Shown here in pieces: positions 1 to 5,713 of a stretch of 5,713 bases of DNA (positions are counted from its first letter, which is position 1; every line of letters begins with the position of its first letter). Both the position numbers and the translations under genes were made by a program. The notes beneath the pieces are model-generated. The model was given only the letters and a program-made list of their open reading frames with translations, ran no database searches and was not told the DNA's origin. This DNA is from a bacterium (GTDB lineage: Bacteria > Auribacterota > UBA3054 > B51-G9). The stretch lies in assembly GCA_029939815.1 (NCBI GenBank), contig JAOZSF010000143.1, positions 1 through 5,713 on the forward strand, given 5' to 3'.

Positions 1-35
1 TATTCATTTTTTAGTATTATTTTACTTAAATTCTT

Positions 36-68
36 ACATAAAAAAGATAGTTTTTGCTATTCTTATGT
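36..68. repeat. Imperfect inverted repeat upstream of the promoter
   Basis: The outer arms are ACATAA (36-41) and TTATGT (63-68). The inner arms are GATAG (46-50) and CTATTC (57-62, with one bulged T), around a TTTTTG loop. The structure is AT-rich and bulged, so it would be a weak hairpin. It overlaps the place where a -35 element would lie (about 60-65), so an operator role is possible. It could equally be the remains of a terminator for a gene left of the window, or chance in AT-rich DNA. Confidence 0.25.
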
Positions 69-88
69 GTACATTTTTATGTTATAAT
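60..88 (+). promoter_or_regulatory. Predicted sigma-70-type extended -10 promoter
   Basis: A perfect -10 hexamer TATAAT lies at 83-88. It is preceded by TG at 80-81, which makes the full extended -10 form TGnTATAAT. The best-spaced -35 candidate is TTCTTA at 60-65 (17-base spacer), which matches TTGACA at only three positions, as is usual for extended -10 promoters. Transcription would start near 95, giving an untranslated leader of about 70 bases before the ATG at 168. It is the only convincing promoter upstream of the large gene. The Bacteroidota-type -7 element (TAnnTTTG) is not what is seen here. Confidence 0.6.
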
Positions 89-134
89 ATCACTGAAATG
101 AAAAACTGTTCTTTATATTATATTCGTAATCTTC

Positions 135-148
135 TCTTGTAAACAAGA
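135..148. promoter_or_regulatory. Small palindrome in the 5' leader
   Basis: TCTTG (135-139) and CAAGA (144-148) form a perfect 5-bp inverted repeat around TAAA. It ends 19 bases before the start codon and lies inside the predicted leader transcript. It could be a weak RNA hairpin that affects translation, or a short operator half-site pair. The stem is short, so chance is a serious alternative. Confidence 0.25.
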
Positions 149-167
149 TGATTTAAAAAACTTTATC

Positions 168-233
168 ATGAGATACCTTAAAACCAAATCAACCGTTTTA
201 TTAGTTTTATTATTCACTTTTGTTGTCAACGCT
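168..233 (+). other. Sec signal peptide (residues 1-22)
   Basis: A short basic start (MRYLKTK) is followed by a hydrophobic core (VLLVLLFTFVV, residues 10-20) and the small-residue site V-N-A (20-22), where signal peptidase I would cut before V23. There is no cysteine at the cleavage site, which argues against a lipoprotein, and no twin-arginine motif. This directs the whole protein out of the cytoplasm. Confidence 0.85.
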
Positions 234-3200
234 GTTGACGTGTGGCAACCCAAGCCGGGAACAGGTGCTGAAACAAATCTATGGCGGCGACTTGTTGTTT
301 ACGGCGATCAATGGTCGCGACATGAACTTGCCGGACACGGCGGTGCACAGTACAGATTTCGTAATTATTATAATCCTTATGTTGGAGACAGTTCAAAAAA
401 CGGCGAGGACGGGTATTTTAATAATAATGATTTTTATGACGCTGATAACGATGGCGATACAAACGACGGCTATGTTTGCTTTTTAGAATTTAGCGAAACA
501 GAACGGCTTGGAATGGGTGACTGGCCAACCGCCGGTATTTATCCTACCCCGACAAGTTGGCGGTTTTATGGCGGAATAACTTGGAACATTTCAGACTCGA
601 CTTTTGGAAATTCGTCTTATGTGGAAGAGATGGGAATGAACGCCGACCATAACGGTATTTTTGCTGAAAGCGCTGAAGACCACCCCCTTAACGGCCAGCC
701 CGACAGTTCTGATCCCAATTCCCGAATTAAAGCGTATTGGTCAATCGTTTGGAAAAAAGATGATTTTCTGAATGGCGGTTCTAACGGCGTAGTTTCTGTT
801 GGTCCGAATTCCAGACTCACATTAACTTTTGACAGATACTGGGAAGGAGTTGATGTCGTTCGTTTTGTGATAAAAGACAGCGGTCAGTATTATTCTCATG
901 AGAAAGCATTTGATTTCGAGCTTTCCGGCGGAACACCATATCATTTTGTTTTAAACCCAACTAATGTATTATGGGCTCAATATAATCCAAACGGTTACGA
1001 TATAAGATTTGAAACGAATCAGACTTTTAGTATAGATGCAAACTCTTTCACTAATATTGAAGCCGTTGGATATTACATTGGGAAAGATACATCCCGCAGC
1101 GGAATGTTTCATACTAAATGGTATAACTTTGAGGCAGATGCTTATGTTAAAAATAAGTTTCGACCAAGTGAGCATATAGATATGGCAGAAGTTGCCGGTT
1201 CCGGAGGAGTTCAGGACTTTTATATGAGTACTTGTGAAGTCCCTTTCAAACTTTGGAATGATGTTTACAGATATGCTGATTCGGTAAATATTGCCAATGA
1301 AGGTCGATATAATTTTATGAAAGACGGCGATATGGGAAGCATGCAGTACGGAACAAATTCTCATAATAATCAAGAACCGGTAGTAAATTTTACACTTTAT
1401 GACATGGCGGCTTGGTGTAACGCGCTTTCGGAAAAAGAAGGACTGACACCGGTTTTTTACGGCGACTCAGCGTGTACAAAAATTTTCAAATATACAAATA
1501 TTACTACCCGTGCAAGTATTTCTTACGCAGACCATAATTTTAAAAACCCGGAATATACATTTCTGCCTGACCAGCCGCTTTACGTAAAGTGGGACGCGGA
1601 CGGTTATCGCCCGCCTACTCCGGCGGAATGGGAAGTAGGATATGGCGGGCAAAGCGATGGCGAATCAATCGCGTGGCGCGACAGTAATTCTGCCGGACAA
1701 ACCCATGAAGTCGGAACAAAATCGGCTAACGCGAACGGGCTCTATGATATGGTAGGAAACGCTTGGGAATTCACCTGGATTTACGGAGATGTTTATGTTC
1801 CCGGCGAAAGTAATTCCATCATGGTAATCGGCGGAGGATTTCATTATCCAAATGACCCGAGAACTTCTGCAAATTCCGCTTCGCCTTATGGGGACAAACC
1901 ATTTGACGGGCGATACGACATAGGATTAAGATTAGTACGTCGTGATGCCGGACTTGCTGCTCCGGCTACCGGTTCAGTTCCTTCTGCTGACAACGCTTAT
2001 GAAACATCCGGGATTCACAAATGGAAATTTAAAGATGATTATAAAACTGCAGCAGCTTCTCCGGCACCTTCAACTAACAATATTTTAGATATGGTTTCAC
2101 TTCCGGGTGGCACATTTTACCGTGATATTGGTGGCGGAAAATGGGATCAGGTCAGTATTCATCCGTTAGAAATGAGCAAATATGAAATTTCTTATGAAAA
2201 ATGGCTGAAAGTTTATTTCTGGGGTATAGAAAACGGCTATGAGTTTGATTTCGACGGCGCAATGGGAAGTATGAGATGGTGGGATTTTACTCATTCGCCT
2301 GACGAGCCGGTTGTCGCAATTCCTTGGCACAGCATGGTAGTCTGGTGTAACGCGCTTTCTGAAATGGAAGGTCTTGCTCCGGTTTACTATACAAATGACG
2401 CACGGACAATTGTTTATAGAAAAGCCATAAAATTACGCGGAACAAAAGAACCTGTGGAAAGTTTATTGAATGGAAAAGGATTTGCTGACAGTGCGTATCG
2501 CGAGCCATGGCTTTTTCCAAACTGGGCGAATAACGGATACCGGCTGCCTACGACCGCCGAATGGGAATATGCCGCGCGCGGCGGGCTCGAAAAGAAATCC
2601 AACATTTGGCCTGATGGCGGCGTTTACACAGATTATATTTGGGAAATAAGAAATTCCGGCGGACATACTCATCCGGTCGGACAACTCAATACAAACGGAT
2701 ACGGATTGTACGACATAATGGGTAACGCCGCCGAAGCCATGTGGGGAACTAAAGAAGGAGAGTATTTGGACAGAGATTATTACGAAGATTTGAACAATCC
2801 GAAAGCAAGTAAATACGGCGGTTGGCAGCAGCCGAAGAGTTTCTCGAACACAAAAAGAAATTCTATAGTACTTGGAAACTCATTTTTTTGGGCGGATTCA
2901 ACTAAAATTTCCGATTCGATTAATGCAAACCAGATTTGGGATAATCATAACGAATCTGATATCGGGTTTAGAGTGGTAAAATGCGAATCAAATGTGCATC
3001 CGACTAACGGACTTGAAGACCTCGTAATAAAAATCTGGTTGGATTACGATACAAACGATTTTGATAAGTTGCAAGGAAGATGCTCGCAGGGAAATTTGTT
3101 TCGGGACGGACAATATCATCAGAACGGTGTAGCGTCGAATGCGGTTATCAAGTGGAAATTCAACGCCGGCGGCTCGATAAAATCTTCGCCTGTAGTTGTT

Positions 3201-5713
3201 GATGACGTGGTCTATTTTGGAGCTGATGACGGTTTTTACGCAATAGATTCAGTTTCCGGAACACAAAAATGGAAAATTTCTATTTCGGAAGGGGTTCAAT
3301 CTTCGCCTTGTATTGTTGATGGGATAGTATATTTTGGAGGGCTTGATAAAAAGCTTTATGCTGTAAATACTAATGGAACAATTAAATGGGCTGTTTGGTC
3401 AAATCAATCAGGACCTGAACATTTAAGAAAACCGATTTATTCTGCTGTTGCTGTTGCTTACACAACAGTATTTGCAGTTGTGAACGGCACAATTAAAGGG
3501 TTTGCTGTTGAAGACGGAACATTATTTTATGATTCTGTCGCAAATCCACATTGGGATGAAAGTGCAATCGCAATGAATGAAGATTATATTGTTTTCGGAT
3601 ATTATAACGGTTCGGTAACAAGACGACTTTCATTGCGATACGGTAAAGTGAAAAATGGCGCCTCGGGTGCGGGAAGTTATTCACGCGGGTCCGCCACAAT
3701 TCATGACGGGATTTTTTACGCTCCGTTCGCCGGCGGGAATTTCGTTGGCGGGGATGCTAATTATGCCGCTTACAAAGCTGTAACGATGACGAATATGAGC
3801 ATGATTTACGCAAAGTATCTTGACGAACACCTTCCGGTTGACGAAAGAACAGGGTGTTTCTCAAGCCCGGCAATTTGCAATGACCAACTTATTCTCGGTG
3901 TAGATTCAGGAATGCTTTACAGTTATGCTCTTGCCGACGGAACATGCAAAACTGATTTTTTCCAATCAAGCGGACCGATAAGATGCCCGATAACAGTTTC
4001 CACACCGGATAACACAATTTATTTTGGAACGCAAGACGATAATATTTACGCGGTTGACGGAACTACCGGTGAAAAAAGATGGGAAATAAAAACAGACGGT
4101 GATGTTAGCTCTGCTGCCTGTGTTTACAATGAAAATGTTTTTGTCGGCTGCGAAGACGGCTTTCTTTATTGCATAGAAAAATCTGATGCTCTTGAAATTG
4201 TTGCCGAACCTAATCCAATGAACATAGATGAAGGCGCATCAAAATCTCTTTACGTACGACTTTCTCAGCAGCCGAGCGGCAATGTTAATGTTAACATCGC
4301 CCATTTTTCCGGCGACACTGATATTTCTATTTCCGGCGGAGCTGCAAACTTAACTTTTACAACTGCAAACTGGGACGTTTTTCAGGAAGTAACTATTCTC
4401 GCCGCTGAAGATGACGGGGACTCGGAAAACGGTTCCGCTACTATTCGATGCTCTGCTTCCGGATTACAAAATGTTGATGTTACAGTAAACGAAATAGATA
4501 ACGACCAAAAAATAATTGTTTCTGCTACGGAAGTAGAGGTTCCGGAAAACGATACCGCTACTTTTAAAGTTAAAATGAACTCATCGCTCGGATTGCCTTT
4601 AACGGTTTCTGTTTCGCGTTTTAGCGGCGACAGTGATCTTTCGGTTTCTTCCGGCAGCTCGCTCACTTTTTCTGAAGCGGACGTTTGGCAAACAGTTACA
4701 CTTGCTGCCGCAGATGATGCAGACATGACAGACGGAACAGCAGTTTTTCGGTGTTCCGCAACCGGACTTGATGATGTTGATGTTACGGCAACAGAATTAG
4801 ATGACGATGTTCCAAGAATTGTTACTTTAACGGATAGAGTTTCTATTTGGGAAGGCAGTAATGAAACTTTTGGCGTTAAACTTAATGTTGACCCTTTAAT
4901 GACGGTAACAGTTTCTGTCGAACGCGCAAGCGGCGACACCGACATTTCAGTTTCCGCTCCGACAAACTTTTTTTTCAATTCCGGGAATTTCAGCACTTTT
5001 CAAAATGTAACTTTAACCGCTGCACCTGATTCTGACAAATACAGTTCTTCAGCTTCTATTCGCTGTTACTCATCTGATATTGATGATGATGTATTTGTTA
5101 CAGCAACAGAAATTGATACGAATGTTCCGGTTCATTCTATAAGTTTCCAGGACGGGATTGACGGTTATAACGGAACAATTGATACATGGGTAAGTTCCTG
5201 GTCCGGCGGCGATGATAATTATGGCACACGACAATACATAGATTTTAACGCTAAAATAAAAATTCCGTTAATAAAGTGGGAGTTATCTGATTTACCGTCC
5301 ACCGCTGTTTTTAACTCCGCGATTATTTCACTTACTTTTAACTTGCAAAGTGGTGATACTGACGAAACTAAAATTAATGTTTATGCTATTAATACGCCTT
5401 GGACAGAATACGGCGCAACTTATAACACTTCCGATGGTACAAGTTCTTGGAATATCGGCAGTTCAAGCGGCGGAGACTGGGGGGAGTTGGTTAGTTCGGC
5501 TATTTCTCCTGCAGGAGCAGTTAACGACAGGCAGGTTATTGATTTTACGTTAAACACTGCCGGTTTAGATTACTTAAAGGAATCTGCTACAAATTCCGCT
5601 GTAAATAACGGTTTTCTTTTTGTGATTGAAGACACTCCTGTTGTAAAACGCAGATGCGATTCGAGAGAATTAGGAACAGTTTCCCGCCGCCCAAAACTTT
5701 CTGTTTTATATCA
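168..5713 (+). CDS. Giant exported multidomain protein: FGE-like x2, PQQ-like propeller, Calx-beta-like x3, DNRLRE (3' partial)
   Basis: One frame is open from the ATG at 168 to the window end (1848 complete codons, no stop), so the C-terminus is missing. The start is chosen because an in-frame TGA lies at 99-101, no other in-frame ATG follows it before 168, and a signal peptide begins at once. No Shine-Dalgarno sequence is evident; the upstream stretch is A/T-rich. Domain order: signal peptide 1-22; unrecognised region 23-334; FGE-sulfatase-like 335-592; Ala/Pro/Ser/Thr-rich linker to 641; second FGE-sulfatase-like 642-939; linker; eight-bladed PQQ/BamB-like propeller 994-1338; three Calx-beta-like repeats 1343-1653; DNRLRE domain from about 1659. 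No hydrolase, protease or transferase active site is recognisable. The signal peptide has no lipobox cysteine, so it is probably not a lipoprotein. Inferred role: secreted or surface-displayed binding protein. The exact ligand is unknown. The gene appears monocistronic within this window. Confidence 0.95.
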   Translation, partial: MRYLKTKSTVLLVLLFTFVVNAVDVWQPKPGTGAETNLWRRLVVYGDQWSRHELAGHGGAQYRFRNYYNPYVGDSSKNGEDGYFNNNDFYDADNDGDTNDGYVCFLEFSETERLGMGDWPTAGIYPTPTSWRFYGGITWNISDSTFGNSSYVEEMGMNADHNGIFAESAEDHPLNGQPDSSDPNSRIKAYWSIVWKKDDFLNGGSNGVVSVGPNSRLTLTFDRYWEGVDVVRFVIKDSGQYYSHEKAFDFELSGGTPYHFVLNPTNVLWAQYNPNGYDIRFETNQTFSIDANSFTNIEAVGYYIGKDTSRSGMFHTKWYNFEADAYVKNKFRPSEHIDMAEVAGSGGVQDFYMSTCEVPFKLWNDVYRYADSVNIANEGRYNFMKDGDMGSMQYGTNSHNNQEPVVNFTLYDMAAWCNALSEKEGLTPVFYGDSACTKIFKYTNITTRASISYADHNFKNPEYTFLPDQPLYVKWDADGYRPPTPAEWEVGYGGQSDGESIAWRDSNSAGQTHEVGTKSANANGLYDMVGNAWEFTWIYGDVYVPGESNSIMVIGGGFHYPNDPRTSANSASPYGDKPFDGRYDIGLRLVRRDAGLAAPATGSVPSADNAYETSGIHKWKFKDDYKTAAASPAPSTNNILDMVSLPGGTFYRDIGGGKWDQVSIHPLEMSKYEISYEKWLKVYFWGIENGYEFDFDGAMGSMRWWDFTHSPDEPVVAIPWHSMVVWCNALSEMEGLAPVYYTNDARTIVYRKAIKLRGTKEPVESLLNGKGFADSAYREPWLFPNWANNGYRLPTTAEWEYAARGGLEKKSNIWPDGGVYTDYIWEIRNSGGHTHPVGQLNTNGYGLYDIMGNAAEAMWGTKEGEYLDRDYYEDLNNPKASKYGGWQQPKSFSNTKRNSIVLGNSFFWADSTKISDSINANQIWDNHNESDIGFRVVKCESNVHPTNGLEDLVIKIWLDYDTNDFDKLQGRCSQGNLFRDGQYHQNGVASNAVIKWKFNAGGSIKSSPVVVDDVVYFGADDGFYAIDSVSGTQKWKISISEGVQSSPCIVDGIVYFGGLDKKLYAVNTNGTIKWAVWSNQSGPEHLRKPIYSAVAVAYTTVFAVVNGTIKGFAVEDGTLFYDSVANPHWDESAIAMNEDYIVFGYYNGSVTRRLSLRYGKVKNGASGAGSYSRGSATIHDGIFYAPFAGGNFVGGDANYAAYKAVTMTNMSMIYAKYLDEHLPVDERTGCFSSPAICNDQLILGVDSGMLYSYALADGTCKTDFFQSSGPIRCPITVSTPDNTIYFGTQDDNIYAVDGTTGEKRWEIKTDGDVSSAACVYNENVFVGCEDGFLYCIEKSDALEIVAEPNPMNIDEGASKSLYVRLSQQPSGNVNVNIAHFSGDTDISISGGAANLTFTTANWDVFQEVTILAAEDDGDSENGSATIRCSASGLQNVDVTVNEIDNDQKIIVSATEVEVPENDTATFKVKMNSSLGLPLTVSVSRFSGDSDLSVSSGSSLTFSEADVWQTVTLAAADDADMTDGTAVFRCSATGLDDVDVTATELDDDVPRIVTLTDRVSIWEGSNETFGVKLNVDPLMTVTVSVERASGDTDISVSAPTNFFFNSGNFSTFQNVTLTAAPDSDKYSSSASIRCYSSDIDDDVFVTATEIDTNVPVHSISFQDGIDGYNGTIDTWVSSWSGGDDNYGTRQYIDFNAKIKIPLIKWELSDLPSTAVFNSAIISLTFNLQSGDTDETKINVYAINTPWTEYGATYNTSDGTSSWNIGSSSGGDWGELVSSAISPAGAVNDRQVIDFTLNTAGLDYLKESATNSAVNNGFLFVIEDTPVVKRRCDSRELGTVSRRPKLSVLY
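234..1169 (+). other. Unrecognised N-terminal region with Asp/Asn-rich Ca-loop-like motif (residues 23-334)
   Basis: About 310 residues that I cannot assign to a named family. It is rich in Tyr, Trp, Asn, Asp and Gly and has alternating beta-type patterning, as in extracellular beta-sandwich domains. The stretch D91-A-D-N-D-G-D-T-N-D-G101 resembles EF-hand-like or thrombospondin type-3 calcium loops (DxDxDG). Other distinctive patches are FRNYYNPYVGD before the acidic loop, WSIVWKKDDFLNGG after it, and AVGYYIGKD with KWYNFEADAYV near the end. The last part (from about residue 190) may be a separate beta-sandwich, possibly a carbohydrate-binding-like fold. That is inference only. No catalytic motif is visible. 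Confidence 0.5.
1170..1943 (+). other. FGE-sulfatase (SUMF1-like) domain 1, degenerate
   Basis: Residues about 335-592. Family landmarks appear in order: FYMSTCEVP (351-359), matching the FxMxxxEVT start of the fold; AAWCNALSEKEGLTP (414-428); YRPPTPAEWE (480-489), matching YRLPTEAEWE; NGLYDMVGNAWEFTW (523-537), matching the GLYDMxGNVWEW core; and IGLRLVR (585-591), matching the terminal IGFRVVR. The RGGS strand reads IGGGFH (554-559), and the paired catalytic cysteines that bind copper in true formylglycine-generating enzymes are absent there. It is therefore probably a non-catalytic ligand-binding or structural copy of the C-type-lectin-like fold. It departs further from consensus than the second copy: L is replaced by P in the RLPT motif, and AARGG by GYGG. 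Confidence 0.85.
2091..2984 (+). other. FGE-sulfatase (SUMF1-like) domain 2
   Basis: Residues about 642-939. It starts with MVSLPGGTF (642-650), the classic M-xx-PGGxF opening of the family. Then come MSKYEIS (669-675), WCNALSEMEGLAPVYY (726-741), a near-perfect YRLPTTAEWEYAARGG (791-806), YGLYDIMGNAAEAMW (845-859) and IGFRVVK (932-938). The strand that normally reads RGGS is LGNSFFW (902-908), and no catalytic cysteine pair follows it, so formylglycine-generating activity is not expected. The WCNALSE-x-EGL-xPV patch is shared with domain 1, which shows that the two are tandem copies, now strongly diverged elsewhere. An Ala/Pro/Ser/Thr-rich linker (about 628-638) separates them. Confidence 0.9.
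3147..4181 (+). other. Eight-bladed PQQ/BamB-like beta-propeller
   Basis: Residues about 994-1338. Repeats of the type SSPxVxDxxVYFGxxDGxxYAxDxxxGxxxW are read by eye starting near 1003, 1042, 1087, 1128, 1169, 1229, 1269 and 1312. Blades 1, 2, 7 and 8 are clearest (for example VVYFGADDGFYAIDSVSG and NTIYFGTQDDNIYAVDGTTG); blades 3-5 are weak. The opening strand IKWKF (994-998) is of the kind that ends each blade (KWKI, KWAV, RWEI), while blade 8 stops at YCIEK without one. The ring is therefore probably closed by the N-terminal strand (velcro closure). I see no sign of PQQ-dependent dehydrogenase catalytic residues. A BamB-like protein or ligand-binding propeller is more likely. Confidence 0.8.
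4194..4508 (+). repeat. Calx-beta-like repeat 1 (residues 1343-1447)
   Basis: First of three tandem beta-sandwich repeats. Marks are SGDTDISISGG (from 1381), the QEVTILAAEDDGD strand and loop, ATIRCSASGL with C1428, and the acidic end NEIDND. The pattern of an opening xxxEG strand, a central VTVxxxSGD and a terminal ExDxD resembles Calx-beta domains, whose acidic ends bind calcium. It follows the propeller almost without a linker. Confidence 0.75.
4509..4811 (+). repeat. Calx-beta-like repeat 2 (residues 1448-1548)
   Basis: Second copy. It carries VPENDTATFKVKM at the start, RFSGDSDLSVSSG in the middle, QTVTLAAADDAD, then FRCSATGLDDVDVTATELDDD at the end with C1529 conserved. The terminal acidic cluster is the strongest of the three, so calcium binding is most plausible here. 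The period relative to repeat 1 is 105 residues measured at SGD. Confidence 0.75.
4812..5126 (+). repeat. Calx-beta-like repeat 3 (residues 1549-1653)
   Basis: Third copy, more diverged. It keeps WEGSNETFGVKL, ASGDTDISVSAP, QNVTLTAAPDSD and SIRCYSSDIDDD with C1633. Its terminal motif is weakened to TEIDTNV, so the calcium site may be incomplete. It leads directly into the DNRLRE domain. Confidence 0.7.
5142..5713 (+). other. DNRLRE (CBM96-like) domain, cut by the window end
   Basis: Residues about 1659-1848. The opening SFQDGIDGYNGTIDTW, then DNYGTR (1683-1688), LIKWELSDLP (1701-1710) followed by SAIISLTF, the TPWTEYGATYN segment (1743 on), and the closing DSRE (1831-1834) with RRPKLSVLY (1840-1848) follow the usual plan of DNRLRE beta-sandwich domains. 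These domains occur in secreted bacterial proteins and some bind polysaccharides such as alginate (CBM96). The last motif is normally the final strand, so the domain is nearly complete. The gene may end just beyond the window or continue with another module or a sorting signal. Confidence 0.75.

Noticed and set aside
98..142. A 14-codon upstream reading frame in the leader (ATG at 98, TAA at 140-142)
   Set aside because: It has no ribosome binding site, begins almost at the predicted transcript start, and has no regulatory-peptide pattern such as repeated codons for one amino acid. Chance is sufficient.
220..486. An 88-codon open frame on the + strand in another frame
   Set aside because: It overlaps the start of the large gene out of frame. 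The large frame has the signal peptide and continues for more than 1800 codons.
969..1373. A 134-codon open frame on the - strand
   Set aside because: It is antisense to the end of the N-terminal region and the start of FGE-like domain 1, where the + strand shows clear family motifs. Its translation has no recognisable protein motif.
1170..2984. Diversity-generating retroelement target, because FGE/C-type-lectin-fold domains are common DGR variable proteins
   Set aside because: No reverse transcriptase, template repeat or near-identical second copy of any domain end is present in the window, and the FGE-like domains are internal and strongly diverged from each other. The rest of the contig could still be checked.
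2091..2984. EgtB, PvdO or active sulfatase-maturation enzyme
   Set aside because: There is no DinB-like iron-binding domain as in EgtB, no catalytic cysteine pair as in FGE, and no sulfatase gene next to it. Only the fold is supported.
4382..4996. A 204-codon open frame on the - strand rich in Ser, Thr and Val
   Set aside because: It lies wholly antisense to Calx-beta-like repeats 1-3. Its Ser/Thr/Val-rich, low-complexity composition follows from the codon pattern of the + strand repeats, and it has no recognisable domain.

Overview
The window is filled by the 5' part of one very large protein-coding gene on the + strand. It starts at an ATG at 168 and stays open, without a stop codon, to the last base (at least 1848 residues; the 3' end is missing). 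No second gene, RNA gene, mobile element or CRISPR array is visible. All shorter reading frames on either strand are shadows of this gene.

Layout: 1-167 is a very AT-rich leader with a good extended -10 promoter (TGTTATAAT at 80-88), two small inverted repeats and no clear Shine-Dalgarno sequence. The protein then reads: an N-terminal signal peptide (residues 1-22); a region of about 310 residues that I do not recognise, with a calcium-loop-like Asp/Asn-rich stretch; two tandem FGE-sulfatase (SUMF1-type, C-type-lectin-fold) domains (about 335-592 and 642-939), both without the catalytic cysteines of true formylglycine-generating enzymes; an eight-bladed PQQ/BamB-like beta-propeller (about 994-1338); three tandem Calx-beta-like repeats of 101-105 residues (1343-1653); and a DNRLRE (CBM96-like) beta-sandwich domain (from about 1659) that is nearly complete when the window stops.

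None of the recognisable modules has an evident catalytic site. The simplest reading is an exported, modular surface or secreted protein built from binding and spacer domains, perhaps for carbohydrate or cell-surface attachment. That role is an inference. The combination of FGE-like, propeller, Calx-beta-like and DNRLRE modules in one moderately AT-rich gene suggests an environmental or gut bacterium of the PVC group (Lentisphaerota/Kiritimatiellota-like). This assignment rests on domain style only and is tentative.
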